Shown piece by piece: positions 9,376 through 18,249 of a DNA stretch of 64,000 nt. The notes under the pieces were generated by a model. That model had not been told where the DNA came from, did not search any database, and saw only the letters and a program-made list of their open reading frames with translations. The stretch is from CAYOWK01 sp964407665 (lineage in GTDB: Bacteria > Pseudomonadota > Alphaproteobacteria > Caulobacterales > Hyphomonadaceae): assembly GCA_964407665.1 (NCBI GenBank), contig CAYOWK010000017.1, positions 1-64,000 on the forward strand, given 5' to 3'. The position numbers were made by a program, and so were the translations under genes. The first letter of the stretch is position 1, and each line of letters opens with the position of its first letter.

Positions 9376-10290
9376 TCACTGTCGGAGAGTTCGGGATTTG
9401 AAGAAATCCCACATCACGTCCGTCGCATTGATGTCCTGTGTCGGCTGCGCCGGCGCTTCGGCGGACGAGCGTCCGCCCGGCCAGGCATGACCGGCATTCG
9501 AAAGTCGATAGAAGACGACGTCGTCCCCTGAAGAACAGGCCGCGTATCGCCAGATGGCGACGCCTGCGCCGACGGATACCTCAGGCGTGGGGCTGCAGCC
9601 ATTCGCCTTCGCCCAATAACTGGCCGCATAGTCCGCAGGCATGAAGGCTGACGACTGCGACCGGGCGACGAGCGCGTTGGGGCTGGTTCCGCCCGCGAAC
9701 GGCACAACCTGATCCTGGACGCCGTTGAAGAGGATCACGGGCGTGGAGCCCGATGGAGGAGCCTCGCCGCCAAACATCCCGCCGACGACCATGCCGGCCC
9801 CAGCCACCTTTCCGGAAAGCCGTGCGGCGGCCCTGTGCGCCAGCATGCCGCCGTTGGACATGCCCGCGAGATAGATCCGCTGCGGATCCGCGATTTTGTC
9901 CGCAACGAGCCGATCAATGAGCGCCGCGAGGAAGGCGACATCGTCAACGCCCTCCTGCATGGCGTAGGCGCAGCATCCGCCGGCATTCCAGGTGTAGCGG
10001 TCCGCGAGGCGTCCCGTCCCGTCCGGCAGGGCCAGAGCGAATCCCTCAGCCCGCGCCTTGTCTGCAAAACCCGAGGCGGCGGCGACGGATCGCCCATTGC
10101 CGCCGCCTCCATGGAGCAGGATGACCAGAGGCGCCGGTCCACGACCGCCGGGAGTCACGCTGTATGTGCGCGTCCGCCCGTCGACAACCAGCACCCCCTC
10201 GCCACCTGTAGCCGCCAGTCGCGCCGGCGCACACCCCGCCATTGCGAGAGCCAGGACGAAAGCGATGAGGGCCCGAGACCGCACAACCAC
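9376..10290 (-). CDS. PHB-depolymerase / feruloyl-esterase-like secreted hydrolase
   Basis: 304 residues with a lipoprotein signal (ALIAFVLALAMAGC). The esterase_phb (LpqC-like) family is shown by PLVILLHGGGGNG for the oxyanion hole, GMSNGGMLAH as nucleophile elbow, an Asp in GVQDQVVPF and a catalytic His in NAGHAWPGG. A CC pair in NAGGCCAYAMQEGVDDVAFL matches the conserved disulfide region of the family. Members cleave polyesters, feruloyl esters or small esters. It lies one base after the TonB receptor stop, so both are surely co-transcribed. This is the enzyme most likely to process whatever the receptor brings in. Confidence 0.85.
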   Translation of the reverse strand: MVVRSRALIAFVLALAMAGCAPARLAATGGEGVLVVDGRTRTYSVTPGGRGPAPLVILLHGGGGNGRSVAAASGFADKARAEGFALALPDGTGRLADRYTWNAGGCCAYAMQEGVDDVAFLAALIDRLVADKIADPQRIYLAGMSNGGMLAHRAAARLSGKVAGAGMVVGGMFGGEAPPSGSTPVILFNGVQDQVVPFAGGTSPNALVARSQSSAFMPADYAASYWAKANGCSPTPEVSVGAGVAIWRYAACSSGDDVVFYRLSNAGHAWPGGRSSAEAPAQPTQDINATDVMWDFFKSRTLRQ

Positions 10291-10291
10291 C

Positions 10292-12490
10292 TCAGTAGTT
10301 CATGACGAGCCGCACGCCGTAGGTGCGCGGGGTGTTGAAGTAGGAGTTGTTGTTCACCTCAACCACCCGGTAGATCTCGTCCGTCATGTTCTTGGCATAG
10401 GCAATCAGGCGCCAGTTGTTCGCCACGACGCCAAGCGAGAGGTCGTAGATCTCGTAGGCCGGGCTTTCGCGCGTGCGGGTAGCGTTGTCATAGCCGCCGC
10501 CAGCCGCCTGCATGTTGAAAGATATGAACCCGCTGTAGTCGCCGAACAGCGGCCGCGAATAGGCCGGGTTGATGTTGACGATATGGTCGCGCGTGCGCGG
10601 CACGCGCTGGCCGGAGAGATCGTTGATTGCGCCTGAGAAAATGATGCTGGTGCCGTCATCGAACTGGCCGTCTGTCCCGGAGAGACCGAGGTTGGTCGTC
10701 AGCGTCCCGCCCAGGAGCGGCGTCGAGACGAACAGCTCGAATTCGCCGCCATAGATGTAGTTGCCGCCGACATTCTGCAGGGAAAAGGCAGTCTGGGTCG
10801 GCGAGAGCGTGGTCGTCTGCTGGACGTTGTCCGTCTCCGAGTAGAAAATTGCCAGCTGCGGGCGGACGACAGTCCGGCCGAAACGATAGACGCCCTTCAC
10901 CCCGCCTTCGATGCTGTAGACGTCTTCGGGATCATAGGCGGTCTTGTCGAGGAAGCCGACCTCCGGCGTGGGGTTGAAACCGCCGGGTCGGTAGCCGGTG
11001 GCGATCCGGCCATAGAGGGTGGTGTCGCTCGTGACTTCATAGTTGAGCGACACCGCGGGGAGGAAACGTGTCCATTCTTCGCTGAACGACGTCTCGGCAA
11101 TAGCGTCATTGGTGAGCGTATCGGTGTCGGTCCGCTCGAAGACAAAATCCTTCTGGTCGACCTGCACACGCGCTTCGGCGGTGACGTTGATCTGGTCGGT
11201 CAGGTCATATCCGGCGAGGCCAAACAGCGAATACGAGACCAGCTCTTCCGTCAGTTCGTCCCTGCGCAGCTGCCGGCGGAGCGCGATGGCGGTCGCAGAG
11301 GTCGCGGGCAGCGTGACCGTTCCTGTCCGCAGCGAGTAGACATCGGACGTGTAGGTCATGGCGTCGCCGCCGACCATCCACTGAAACTTGCCCGAACCGC
11401 TGGAGGACAGACGTGCTTCGGCGCCAAACCTCTGGAAGTCCTCGCCCTGGTTGTCGATCAGACGCACAGCTGCGTTGTTCACGCCGAGGAAATGATCGAG
11501 ATCGTCGTTGGCGCGGTCGCCCTGCCGGTTCTTGTAGCCGGCGAGCACCGTCAACGTGCTGTCGGCGAAATCGTGAGTCAGGCCCGTGGTAATCGAGGTC
11601 TGATCGATGACCACACGTCCTTCGTCCTGCAGACCGACACGCTTGAAGGCATCTGCCGCATCGAGAACCGCGTGCTGACCCAGCGCAGAGAAGGCTGGAT
11701 CATCGCCGCGGGATGCCTCCACGCTTGCGTCAATCCGGGTCGCATCACCGAGGTCGAAGCGGGCCGAGGCGCGCCCGCCCCACGCCTCGCTGGTGTCCAG
11801 CACCCTGCCCGCAGAACTCCGGTAGAAGCCATCCTGCTGGTCGGACACGTAGCCGGCAAAACGCATGGCGAAGGAATCGGTCACCGGCGCGCTCGCCGCG
11901 GCCTCCAGCTCATAGCGTTCGGTATCTGCGTAGCTCGCCGACACCTTGGCGTTGATATCGTCGCCCGGCTTGGTCGTGATCACGTTGACCGCGCCGCCGA
12001 CAGCGTTCCGGCCATAGAGCGCGCCCTGCGGGCCGCGGTAGACTTCCATCGACGCCATGTCGAGAAAGTCGATCCGGCTGAACGTCCGCCCGCCAAAGCC
12101 GCCGCCGGCGACAAAGAGACCGTCGCGATAGATGCCCGTCGTGGATTCCGAAAATCCGAGACGCCCGCCGCCCTGCCCGCGCAGGGCAATGTCATCGAGG
12201 TACTCCGGGCCTGAACCGACGAGCGTTCCACCAGGAATCTGGCGGACAAACTCTTCGACAGACTCAAGACCCAGCCGTTCGATCGTGTCGGAGGTGATCG
12301 CTGTCACCGACGCAGGCACGTCCTCGATGGCTTCGTCCCGTTTGCGGGCCTGAACGACAACGACCTCAGTCGTCGCGGCGGCCGGCGTCGAGTCCGCTGG
12401 CGCGGGTTGTTGCGCCCATGAAGGGGCGGCGATCGCGAGTGCGAACAGGCTGACGTTCAGCCCACGCAAAGATGCAGCTTTGGCGCTCAT
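10292..12490 (-). CDS. TonB-dependent outer-membrane receptor
   Basis: 732 residues. Signal peptide to about residue 26 (SLFALAIAAPSWAQ). A TonB box-like TEVVVVQARKR precedes the plug (EDVPASVTAITSDTIERLG, IALRGQGGGRLGFSESTTGIYRDG), followed by a 22-strand barrel ending in an aromatic residue (VRLVMNY). This subfamily resembles the substrate-specific receptors abundant in Caulobacterales and sphingomonads rather than a classical siderophore receptor. It is the first gene of the minus-strand operon. AAGGAG lies just upstream, and about 40 bases further are two tandem operators facing the divergent tetR gene. Confidence 0.92.
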   Translation of the reverse strand: MSAKAASLRGLNVSLFALAIAAPSWAQQPAPADSTPAAATTEVVVVQARKRDEAIEDVPASVTAITSDTIERLGLESVEEFVRQIPGGTLVGSGPEYLDDIALRGQGGGRLGFSESTTGIYRDGLFVAGGGFGGRTFSRIDFLDMASMEVYRGPQGALYGRNAVGGAVNVITTKPGDDINAKVSASYADTERYELEAAASAPVTDSFAMRFAGYVSDQQDGFYRSSAGRVLDTSEAWGGRASARFDLGDATRIDASVEASRGDDPAFSALGQHAVLDAADAFKRVGLQDEGRVVIDQTSITTGLTHDFADSTLTVLAGYKNRQGDRANDDLDHFLGVNNAAVRLIDNQGEDFQRFGAEARLSSSGSGKFQWMVGGDAMTYTSDVYSLRTGTVTLPATSATAIALRRQLRRDELTEELVSYSLFGLAGYDLTDQINVTAEARVQVDQKDFVFERTDTDTLTNDAIAETSFSEEWTRFLPAVSLNYEVTSDTTLYGRIATGYRPGGFNPTPEVGFLDKTAYDPEDVYSIEGGVKGVYRFGRTVVRPQLAIFYSETDNVQQTTTLSPTQTAFSLQNVGGNYIYGGEFELFVSTPLLGGTLTTNLGLSGTDGQFDDGTSIIFSGAINDLSGQRVPRTRDHIVNINPAYSRPLFGDYSGFISFNMQAAGGGYDNATRTRESPAYEIYDLSLGVVANNWRLIAYAKNMTDEIYRVVEVNNNSYFNTPRTYGVRLVMNY

Positions 12491-12529
12491 GGTCCACGGT
12501 CTCCTTCATCCTACGAGGTTCGCGACTCT

Positions 12530-12566
12530 GATACGGTCACGTATCTTATTGATACGTTCGCGTATC
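12530..12566. promoter_or_regulatory. Tandem palindromic operators between TonB receptor and tetR
   Basis: Two perfect inverted repeats, GATACGGTCACGTATC (12530-12545) and GATACGTTCGCGTATC (12551-12566), share the same 6-base arms with different 4-base centres. Their repeat distance is 21 bp, two turns of the helix, so two dimers could bind the same face. They lie 40 bases before the receptor start and about 135 bases before tetR. This is the layout expected for a TetR-family repressor controlling the divergent operon and itself. Binding by the neighbouring regulator is inferred. Confidence 0.8.
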
Positions 12567-12700
12567 ATGGTCGAAATTTCGCGTAAAGGGGCTGCAAGGG
12601 GCCACGTGATGGAGAGCATCAGATTTGCAGTTCACCATCGATTTTGGATGCAGTTTCACCGAAGGCTTGCTAATCGCGCCTCGACCTACATCGTGGCCCC

Positions 12701-13348
12701 ATGACGCGTACATTTTCAGATATCGTCGATCAGCATCGCGTGGACCGCAGGGCCAGCCTTCTGGCTATCGCTGCGGATGTGATTGCCGAGCGCGGGCTTC
12801 ACCAGACAACAATGGACCAGGTCGCAGAGCGCGCCGGCGCCACCAAGATCGTCCTGTACCGGTATTTCGGCTCACGCGAGAAACTCGTTCATGCGGTTCT
12901 CGAAGACATCGTCGAGAAGCTGCTTGTCGCCGATCTCGAGGGCGCGACCTGGTGGACCGAGCGCGTCGCGCGTACGCTGAAGCTGGCGCGACAGCATGCA
13001 TCGGCCATGCGCCTTCTCGTCCGCTCGGCGTCTCACGATCCGATCTACGGGGCGCACTTCCAGAGACTGAGCCAAGCGCTGATCGCCCGTGTCGAAGAGC
13101 GCGAGCTGGAAATTCTTGGAGACGCAGGCGTCCGTGTGACTGACCGTCCCCTGCTGGCAGAGACCATCACGGCGTTTCTTCTGGACACCTACATCCGCTG
13201 GATCGACGAGGGTACGCCGGACCGTGATGCGGAATTCCTCGCGTGGCTTACCCTGTCGATCCGGGCGATGAGCTATTACTGGCGGGGGCTTCCGCCGCCG
13301 CCCGGGTCGGATCCGCCCTCTGCGCCGGACAGCCGCCGCCCGAAGTGA
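12701..13348 (+). CDS. TetR-family transcriptional regulator
   Basis: 215 residues. The N-terminal helix-turn-helix is clear: LAIAADVIAERGLHQTTMDQ then VAERAGATKIVLYRYFGSRE at about residues 21-62, followed by an all-helical ligand-binding domain. It is transcribed away from the TonB receptor operon. The shared spacer contains two GATACG-N4-CGTATC palindromes, which strongly suggests it represses that operon and is released by a pathway substrate. The ligand domain shows no recognisable specificity. Confidence 0.9.
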   Translation: MTRTFSDIVDQHRVDRRASLLAIAADVIAERGLHQTTMDQVAERAGATKIVLYRYFGSREKLVHAVLEDIVEKLLVADLEGATWWTERVARTLKLARQHASAMRLLVRSASHDPIYGAHFQRLSQALIARVEERELEILGDAGVRVTDRPLLAETITAFLLDTYIRWIDEGTPDRDAEFLAWLTLSIRAMSYYWRGLPPPPGSDPPSAPDSRRPK

Positions 13349-13434
13349 AACGGCTGCCCGTGGACACGGGCGGACGCCTGCGACTACCAAGTGTCCGGAC
13401 AGAGTGGGTTCGACACGTCGCACGGAGCAGGCAC

Positions 13435-15012
13435 ATGATCTTGCGAGCGGATCAGATCAAGCTGGCGGCAATTCTAATTGCGCTGGCAAGCACGAGCTGC
13501 GCGGCTGGCCCTGGCGCGCCCGCGCCGGTCCTCACCGCCGCCGACACCCCATCCTCGGCGAGATCCCCTGGCGGCCAATACATCTCGTGGAGAGAACGTC
13601 TCGTCGACTCAGAAGACGTGAATGGCGGCGTTCCGATCCGTGGAGGCGACGGGATTGTGCTTGTCGATCTGGATCGGGATGGGCATCTCGACATCGTTAC
13701 GGTTCAGGAGGACTCGAACCATCTCCGCGTCGCCTACGGATCCAGCGATCCGGATCGCTGGGTTCTGCGCACCATCGCCGAGGGGCCCATCGTTGCTGCG
13801 GTAGAGGATGTCGCAGCGGGCGATCTCAACGGCGACGGATGGCCAGATCTGGTGGCGGCCTGCGAGGAAGGCCACCTTGCCTACTTCCAGAACCCGGGCG
13901 CGAGGGCGCGCGAGGCAGCCTGGACGTCGTTCATTCCCCCGTTCTCTCAGGGACGCGGCTCGTGGCTGCGCGTCTTCATTGCGGATATCAACGGCGATGG
14001 CCGTCTCGACCTCACCGCAGCCAACAAGGGCGAGGCGGACATCATCCGTCCCGGGGCTGGCCAGACCGCCAACCGTCCCACGTCGCTGATCACGCTTCAT
14101 GGACCGCCGCTTGACCCGGCCTCGTGGCGCGAGCAGGCCCTGTTCCAGGAGGGCATCCCGAACAACGCAGTCCCGTTCGACATCGATGGCGACGGGGACC
14201 TCGACGTGCTGGCGGCCAAACGGGTTCAGCAGGAGATGTTCGTAATCGAGAACCGGGGCGCAGCGCCCGATGGGTCCCTCCTGACCACAGCGCACCCCGT
14301 CCGGATTTCCCCCGCACCGGACACCCCGGACGGCTGGCGGCTTTCGGCCAACGGGTTTCAGGCTGACTTTGCCGACTTCAATGGCGACGGACGTGCAGAC
14401 ATCGCCGTCAATGTCACGGAGCAGGATCCGGCAGCCCCCCGCAACGCGCGAGCCGGCCTGGGATGGCTTGAGCAACCGGAAACCCTCTCCGGCGCCTGGC
14501 GATTCCACAGGATCGGAGAAACGCTGCCCGACGCCGTGATCGGCATCCATCTGGCCGACATCGACGGCGACGGCGATGTCGATGCGTTCACGGGCGGTTA
14601 CTCAGGGCTCAACATCCTGTCAGGCGGCTACTCCGGCGCATCGCGGGATTTCGATGATCCCTCGGTGACCCCCGCTTCCACAGTCGGCCGGCTCGCATGG
14701 TTCGAGAATCCTGGCCACGGCTCCGGTTCCTGGAGGCGCCATGATGTGTCCCGCACCGTGCGCGGCATGTATGACATGTTCGCATCGCGCGATATGGACG
14801 GTGACGGCGACCTCGATCTGATCGTGCCGCGTGGCAACAGTGGAGCCTTTGACGGCGTATTCTGGCTTGAGCAGGTGCGCACGCGCGCGCCCCGCCGCTC
14901 GTTCACACCTGCCCGCTCCGAGGAAAGCCGGCAGCTTCCGCTGCCCCCGGAGAACTGGCGCGAAATCTATGGCCGGGCGACAACCTACGTCGCGCCGAAC
15001 AAGGCTCAGTAG
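13435..15012 (+). CDS. FG-GAP/VCBS-repeat lipoprotein
   Basis: 525 residues from the ATG at 13435 (GGAG about 8 bases before); a longer frame from 13243 overlaps tetR and lacks a signal. The N-terminus (KLAAILIALASTSCAAG) is a lipoprotein signal. Seven calcium-type repeats follow: DLDRDGHLDIVTV, DLNGDGWPDLVAA, DINGDGRLDLTAA, DIDGDGDLDVLAA, DFNGDGRADIAVN, DIDGDGDVDAFTG and DMDGDGDLDLIVP. These are FG-GAP/VCBS blades, so a calcium-stabilised beta-propeller at the cell surface or periplasm is expected. No catalytic domain is visible. It follows tetR by 86 bases with small palindromes between (CCCGTG-GA-CACGGG at 13357-13370; TGTCCGGACA at 13392-13401), so it may have its own promoter. Confidence 0.85.
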   Translation: MILRADQIKLAAILIALASTSCAAGPGAPAPVLTAADTPSSARSPGGQYISWRERLVDSEDVNGGVPIRGGDGIVLVDLDRDGHLDIVTVQEDSNHLRVAYGSSDPDRWVLRTIAEGPIVAAVEDVAAGDLNGDGWPDLVAACEEGHLAYFQNPGARAREAAWTSFIPPFSQGRGSWLRVFIADINGDGRLDLTAANKGEADIIRPGAGQTANRPTSLITLHGPPLDPASWREQALFQEGIPNNAVPFDIDGDGDLDVLAAKRVQQEMFVIENRGAAPDGSLLTTAHPVRISPAPDTPDGWRLSANGFQADFADFNGDGRADIAVNVTEQDPAAPRNARAGLGWLEQPETLSGAWRFHRIGETLPDAVIGIHLADIDGDGDVDAFTGGYSGLNILSGGYSGASRDFDDPSVTPASTVGRLAWFENPGHGSGSWRRHDVSRTVRGMYDMFASRDMDGDGDLDLIVPRGNSGAFDGVFWLEQVRTRAPRRSFTPARSEESRQLPLPPENWREIYGRATTYVAPNKAQ

Positions 15013-15214
15013 AGCCAGAAGGCCTCCATGCGGCGCTGGTAGGTCATCAGGCCGGCAGCCCAGAGGAAAGCGGACCGCTGCGACGCGGTCGGGTCGGCTC
15101 TGGTTGCACCAGCTTCATCTCTACGTTGTGACTTTGGCCGCAGGTCTGCAGGCTTGCACACTGCGATTTGACGGCGTTACCCTCAACTGAAGGGAGACTG
15201 TTATTCTAACGCAC

Positions 15215-15619
15215 ATGCGACACATCGGTTGGCGTCTGGGGGCTTTCGCGCTCCTCGCCCTCCTTGTGCGCGCCGTGGTCCCCTCGGGCTACATGCTGGC
15301 GACAGCGGAAACCGCAAGCGGCCGCTACCTGACCGTCACTGTCTGCAGCGATCACACCACAACTGCACGCGTGATCGATCTCGAAACAGGTCTCGAGGTG
15401 AACTCGTCCGACATGCCGGACGGTCCTGACGGCAAAACTGCAGACCAGCCGTCATGCGTGTTCGGCGTCGCCCCGCACATGGCCGCTCCGCATGCCACGG
15501 TGATGGCCGCGACGCTGCCGGTCCAGGTGTCCCAGCCGGTATTCGGCTCGCCCCGCGACCTGCGGCCGGGCCGCGGCATCGCCGCTCCCCCGCCGCCCTC
15601 CACGGGTCCACCCGCCTGA
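15215..15619 (+). CDS. DUF2946 family protein (copper-associated)
   Basis: 134 residues. It opens with RHIGWRLGAFALLALLVRAV then VPSGYMLA, the characteristic DUF2946 N-terminal membrane segment, followed by a Cys-containing VTVCSDHTTT and a second Cys in QPSCVFGVAPHMAAPHATVM with nearby His and Met. The family is small, secreted or membrane-attached, and very often encoded beside copper genes; its role is unknown. The ATG lacks a good ribosome site (GAAGGGAG is about 18 bases away), so the start is uncertain. It heads a plus-strand copper block. Confidence 0.75.
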   Translation: MRHIGWRLGAFALLALLVRAVVPSGYMLATAETASGRYLTVTVCSDHTTTARVIDLETGLEVNSSDMPDGPDGKTADQPSCVFGVAPHMAAPHATVMAATLPVQVSQPVFGSPRDLRPGRGIAAPPPPSTGPPA

Positions 15620-15708
15620 CATGACGTGAATTTCGCGGTCGGAACGCTGTTCCGGCCCTCTCGTCACATGCGGTTACGCGCGCGCGAACCGCAGATCAGG
15701 TTCATGCC

Positions 15709-16650
15709 ATGTCTTCCATCTCCTCTTCCGGCGGCCTCCCGGTCGCCGTGCACAAAGCGCTGCTAGCCACCCTTTCCATCCTGACCCTGTCCGCGTGCGC
15801 AACGCAGCAGGGCTCGTCATCGCCTGAAACCTTCGAAATCGCCTTTGACGCCCGCGTCGGCGACAAGCCCGCAAAATGCGGAGAAACCTACAGGAATGTC
15901 GGACTTTCCAAGGCTGACCTGACCCTTCAGGACTTCCGTGTCTATGTCAGCGAGGTTCGCCTCCTGACCCGGGATGGCCGCGAGGTTCCGCTGACACTCA
16001 CCCCCGACAATGCATGGCAGAACGGCACCGTCGCCCTGCTCGATTTCGAGAATGCCTCGGGCAACTGCAACGGCAATACACCGACTAACACGGTCATTCG
16101 CGGCACAGCCCCGTCTGGCGCCTATACCGGTGTCGCCTTCGAGATTGGTGTGCCGTTCGACCTGAACCACAAGGATCCGACGCTTGCGGCTGCGCCCATG
16201 AACTATACCGGCCTCACCTGGCCGTGGCGCATAGGCTACAAGTTCGTCACCATTGATCTCGAGACGGGGGCGGGCGCGAAGGGCGGTCATGGCGGGATGC
16301 AGAACGGCCCGCAGGCCGGCATGCACGCCATGGCCGCCTCAGGCTTCTCGATCCATCTTGGAAGCACCGAGTGTGGCGCGGGTTCGCCGATGGCCGCGCC
16401 AACGGCGCCGTGCGCCAACCCCAACCGCCCCACCTACCGTCTGACGGGTTTCAATCCTGAAAAGCAGAAGGTCGTGCTCGACCTCGGCGCACTTCTGGCG
16501 AAAACGGACGTGACGGTGAACGCGCCTGGCTCTGCCTCGGGCTGCATGTCCTTCCTGGATGACGATGACTGCATCGCCATCATGGACCGGTTCGGACTCT
16601 CATTCCGGGGCAAGGCAAGCGCCGGACAGGCATTCGTCAGGGCCAGCTGA
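15709..16650 (+). CDS. mbnP: MbnP family copper-binding protein (metallo-mystery pair, four-Cys motif)
   Basis: 313 residues with a lipobox (ILTLSAC30). The mature domain fits the MbnP family (EIAFDARVGDKPAKCGETYR, FRVYVSEVRLLTRDG, VALLDFENASGNC, WPWRIGYKFVTID). Cysteines at 57, 120, 222, 235, 279 and 288 are consistent with paired disulfides, and Trp171/Trp173 lie in the conserved W-x-W-x3-YKF site. In characterised MbnP a tryptophan is oxidised to kynurenine by the partner MbnH and then contributes to copper binding (established for the family; inferred here). A His/Met-rich loop (GGHGGMQNGPQAGMHAM) is a further possible copper site. The MbnH gene starts two bases after its stop. Confidence 0.85.
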   Translation: MSSISSSGGLPVAVHKALLATLSILTLSACATQQGSSSPETFEIAFDARVGDKPAKCGETYRNVGLSKADLTLQDFRVYVSEVRLLTRDGREVPLTLTPDNAWQNGTVALLDFENASGNCNGNTPTNTVIRGTAPSGAYTGVAFEIGVPFDLNHKDPTLAAAPMNYTGLTWPWRIGYKFVTIDLETGAGAKGGHGGMQNGPQAGMHAMAASGFSIHLGSTECGAGSPMAAPTAPCANPNRPTYRLTGFNPEKQKVVLDLGALLAKTDVTVNAPGSASGCMSFLDDDDCIAIMDRFGLSFRGKASAGQAFVRAS

Positions 16651-16651
16651 C

Positions 16652-17845
16652 ATGTACATCCGGACCCTCGCCGCCGCTGCTTTCATGGTGGCGATCGTGA
16701 CAGGCTGCGCATCGCCGACCGATGGCGATAGCGCGGCTACGCCCGTCCCCGCCATGGCGGCTACCGGTCTGGTTCCGGTGACCCACGACATAGGCCTCCC
16801 AGCCTGGGCGCCGCCTCCGCTCGAACCCTCTGACAACAGGCTCAACGCCGACAAGATCGAGCTGGGGCGGCGCCTCTTTTATGACAAGCGGTTGTCCGCT
16901 GACGGGACGAAGTCCTGTACAAGCTGCCACGAACAGCGCCTCGCCTTCACCGACGGGCTGGCCGTATCGCCTGGCGTGACGGGACAACTGACCCATCGCA
17001 ACTCGATGACCCTCGCCAACGTCGCCTATGCGCCGGTGCTCACGTGGGGCAATCCTGTGCTGCACACGCTGGAGCAGCAGGCGCTGATACCATTACTGGG
17101 GCAGGATCCAGTCGAGCTGGGGCTCGCCAACAGAGATGCAGAAGTGATCGCACGGCTGAAAGCCGAGCCGATCTATCGGGACCTGTTCCCAAAGGCTTTC
17201 CCGGACCGCGACGGCGAGATCACGCTCGCGACTGTCACGCGTGCGCTGTCGGCGTTCCAGCGCACGATCATCTCCATGGACTCGCCCTACGACCGCTACC
17301 GGTATGGCGGCGATGTGGACGCGGTATCGGAGGCCGTCCTCCGGGGCGAGGCGCTGTTCTTCTCGGAGAAGTTCGAGTGCCACCACTGCCACAACAACTT
17401 CAACCTCAGCGACAACATCGCCCACGCCCGGGCGCCTCACCCGGAGATCGCGTTCCACAATACCGGGCTCTACAATCTCGATGGCAAAGGCGGCTATCCG
17501 TCCAACAATACCGGCGTCGCCGAGCTCACTGGGCGTCCGGAGGACATGGGCCGCTTCCGGGCTCCTACGCTCCGGAACGTCGCCCTGACTGCCCCCTACA
17601 TGCATGACGGTTCGATCGCCACGCTGGAAGAAGTACTTGACCACTATGCTGCGGGTGGGCGCACACTGACGTCAGGACCGCACGCCGGCGTGGGCCGCGA
17701 TAATCCTCTGAAAAGCTCGTTCATTCCCGGTTTCGACTTGAGCGCACAGGAGAAGGAAGACCTGCTCGCCTTCCTCCGCTCCTTCACCGACGAGGGCTTT
17801 CTCGAAAACCCCGCCTACTCCGATCCATGGACCAAAGGAGATTGA
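16652..17845 (+). CDS. mbnH: MbnH-type di-haem cytochrome c peroxidase family protein
   Basis: 397 residues from the ATG at 16652, one base after the mbnP stop; a longer frame from 16559 lies inside mbnP. Lipoprotein-like signal (FMVAIVTGCAS). Two haem c motifs are present, CTSCH at residues 89-93 and CHHCH at 243-247, in the order and spacing of the bacterial CcP/MauG superfamily, with the late APYMHDGS motif. The pair with MbnP identifies it as MbnH, which uses a high-valent di-haem state to modify a tryptophan on MbnP. The protein is about as long as MauG and MbnH. Located in the periplasm. Confidence 0.87.
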   Translation: MYIRTLAAAAFMVAIVTGCASPTDGDSAATPVPAMAATGLVPVTHDIGLPAWAPPPLEPSDNRLNADKIELGRRLFYDKRLSADGTKSCTSCHEQRLAFTDGLAVSPGVTGQLTHRNSMTLANVAYAPVLTWGNPVLHTLEQQALIPLLGQDPVELGLANRDAEVIARLKAEPIYRDLFPKAFPDRDGEITLATVTRALSAFQRTIISMDSPYDRYRYGGDVDAVSEAVLRGEALFFSEKFECHHCHNNFNLSDNIAHARAPHPEIAFHNTGLYNLDGKGGYPSNNTGVAELTGRPEDMGRFRAPTLRNVALTAPYMHDGSIATLEEVLDHYAAGGRTLTSGPHAGVGRDNPLKSSFIPGFDLSAQEKEDLLAFLRSFTDEGFLENPAYSDPWTKGD

Positions 17846-17847
17846 CC

Positions 17848-18249
17848 ATGAAACAGCTCGTTCGTTGCTTGCTGCTGCCAGCCGCGCTTTTGCTGGCCTC
17901 GCCTGCGTTTGCCCACTCGACGGTCAAGAGCTCTGTACCCGCGAGCGGATCGGTGATCCCGGCATCGCCTGCTGAGGTCGTGCTGACATTCAACGAAGCC
18001 GCCCGGATCACGTCCGTCGTTCTGGCCGAGACGGGCAAGGACGATCGCAAACTCGCGACGCTGCCGTCTGGCCAGGCGACGACCTTCACCATCACGGATC
18101 CGATGCTCGGCACCGGGCGCAACGAGATCAAGTGGAAGGCGCTGTCGAAGGACGGCCATCCGATCGAAGGGTCGATCATCCTGATCGTGAAGCCGGGCGC
18201 GGCGCCGTCGTCCCCGCCGCCTGGTGCGAGTGAGCATCACGACCACTGA
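17848..18249 (+). CDS. copC: CopC domain copper-binding protein
   Basis: 133 residues from the ATG at 17848, preceded by AAAGGAG at 17833-17839 in the end of mbnH. After a signal peptide ending SPAFA the mature protein begins with His (HSTVKSSVPASGSVI), the residue that ligates Cu(II) in CopC. The typical LTFNEAA strand, TFTITDPMLGTGRNEIKWKA and DGHPIEGSIILIV follow. The C-terminus is extended by a short histidine tail (SEHHDH). It acts as a periplasmic copper carrier, probably handing copper to CopD, whose start overlaps its stop. Confidence 0.9.
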   Translation: MKQLVRCLLLPAALLLASPAFAHSTVKSSVPASGSVIPASPAEVVLTFNEAARITSVVLAETGKDDRKLATLPSGQATTFTITDPMLGTGRNEIKWKALSKDGHPIEGSIILIVKPGAAPSSPPPGASEHHDH

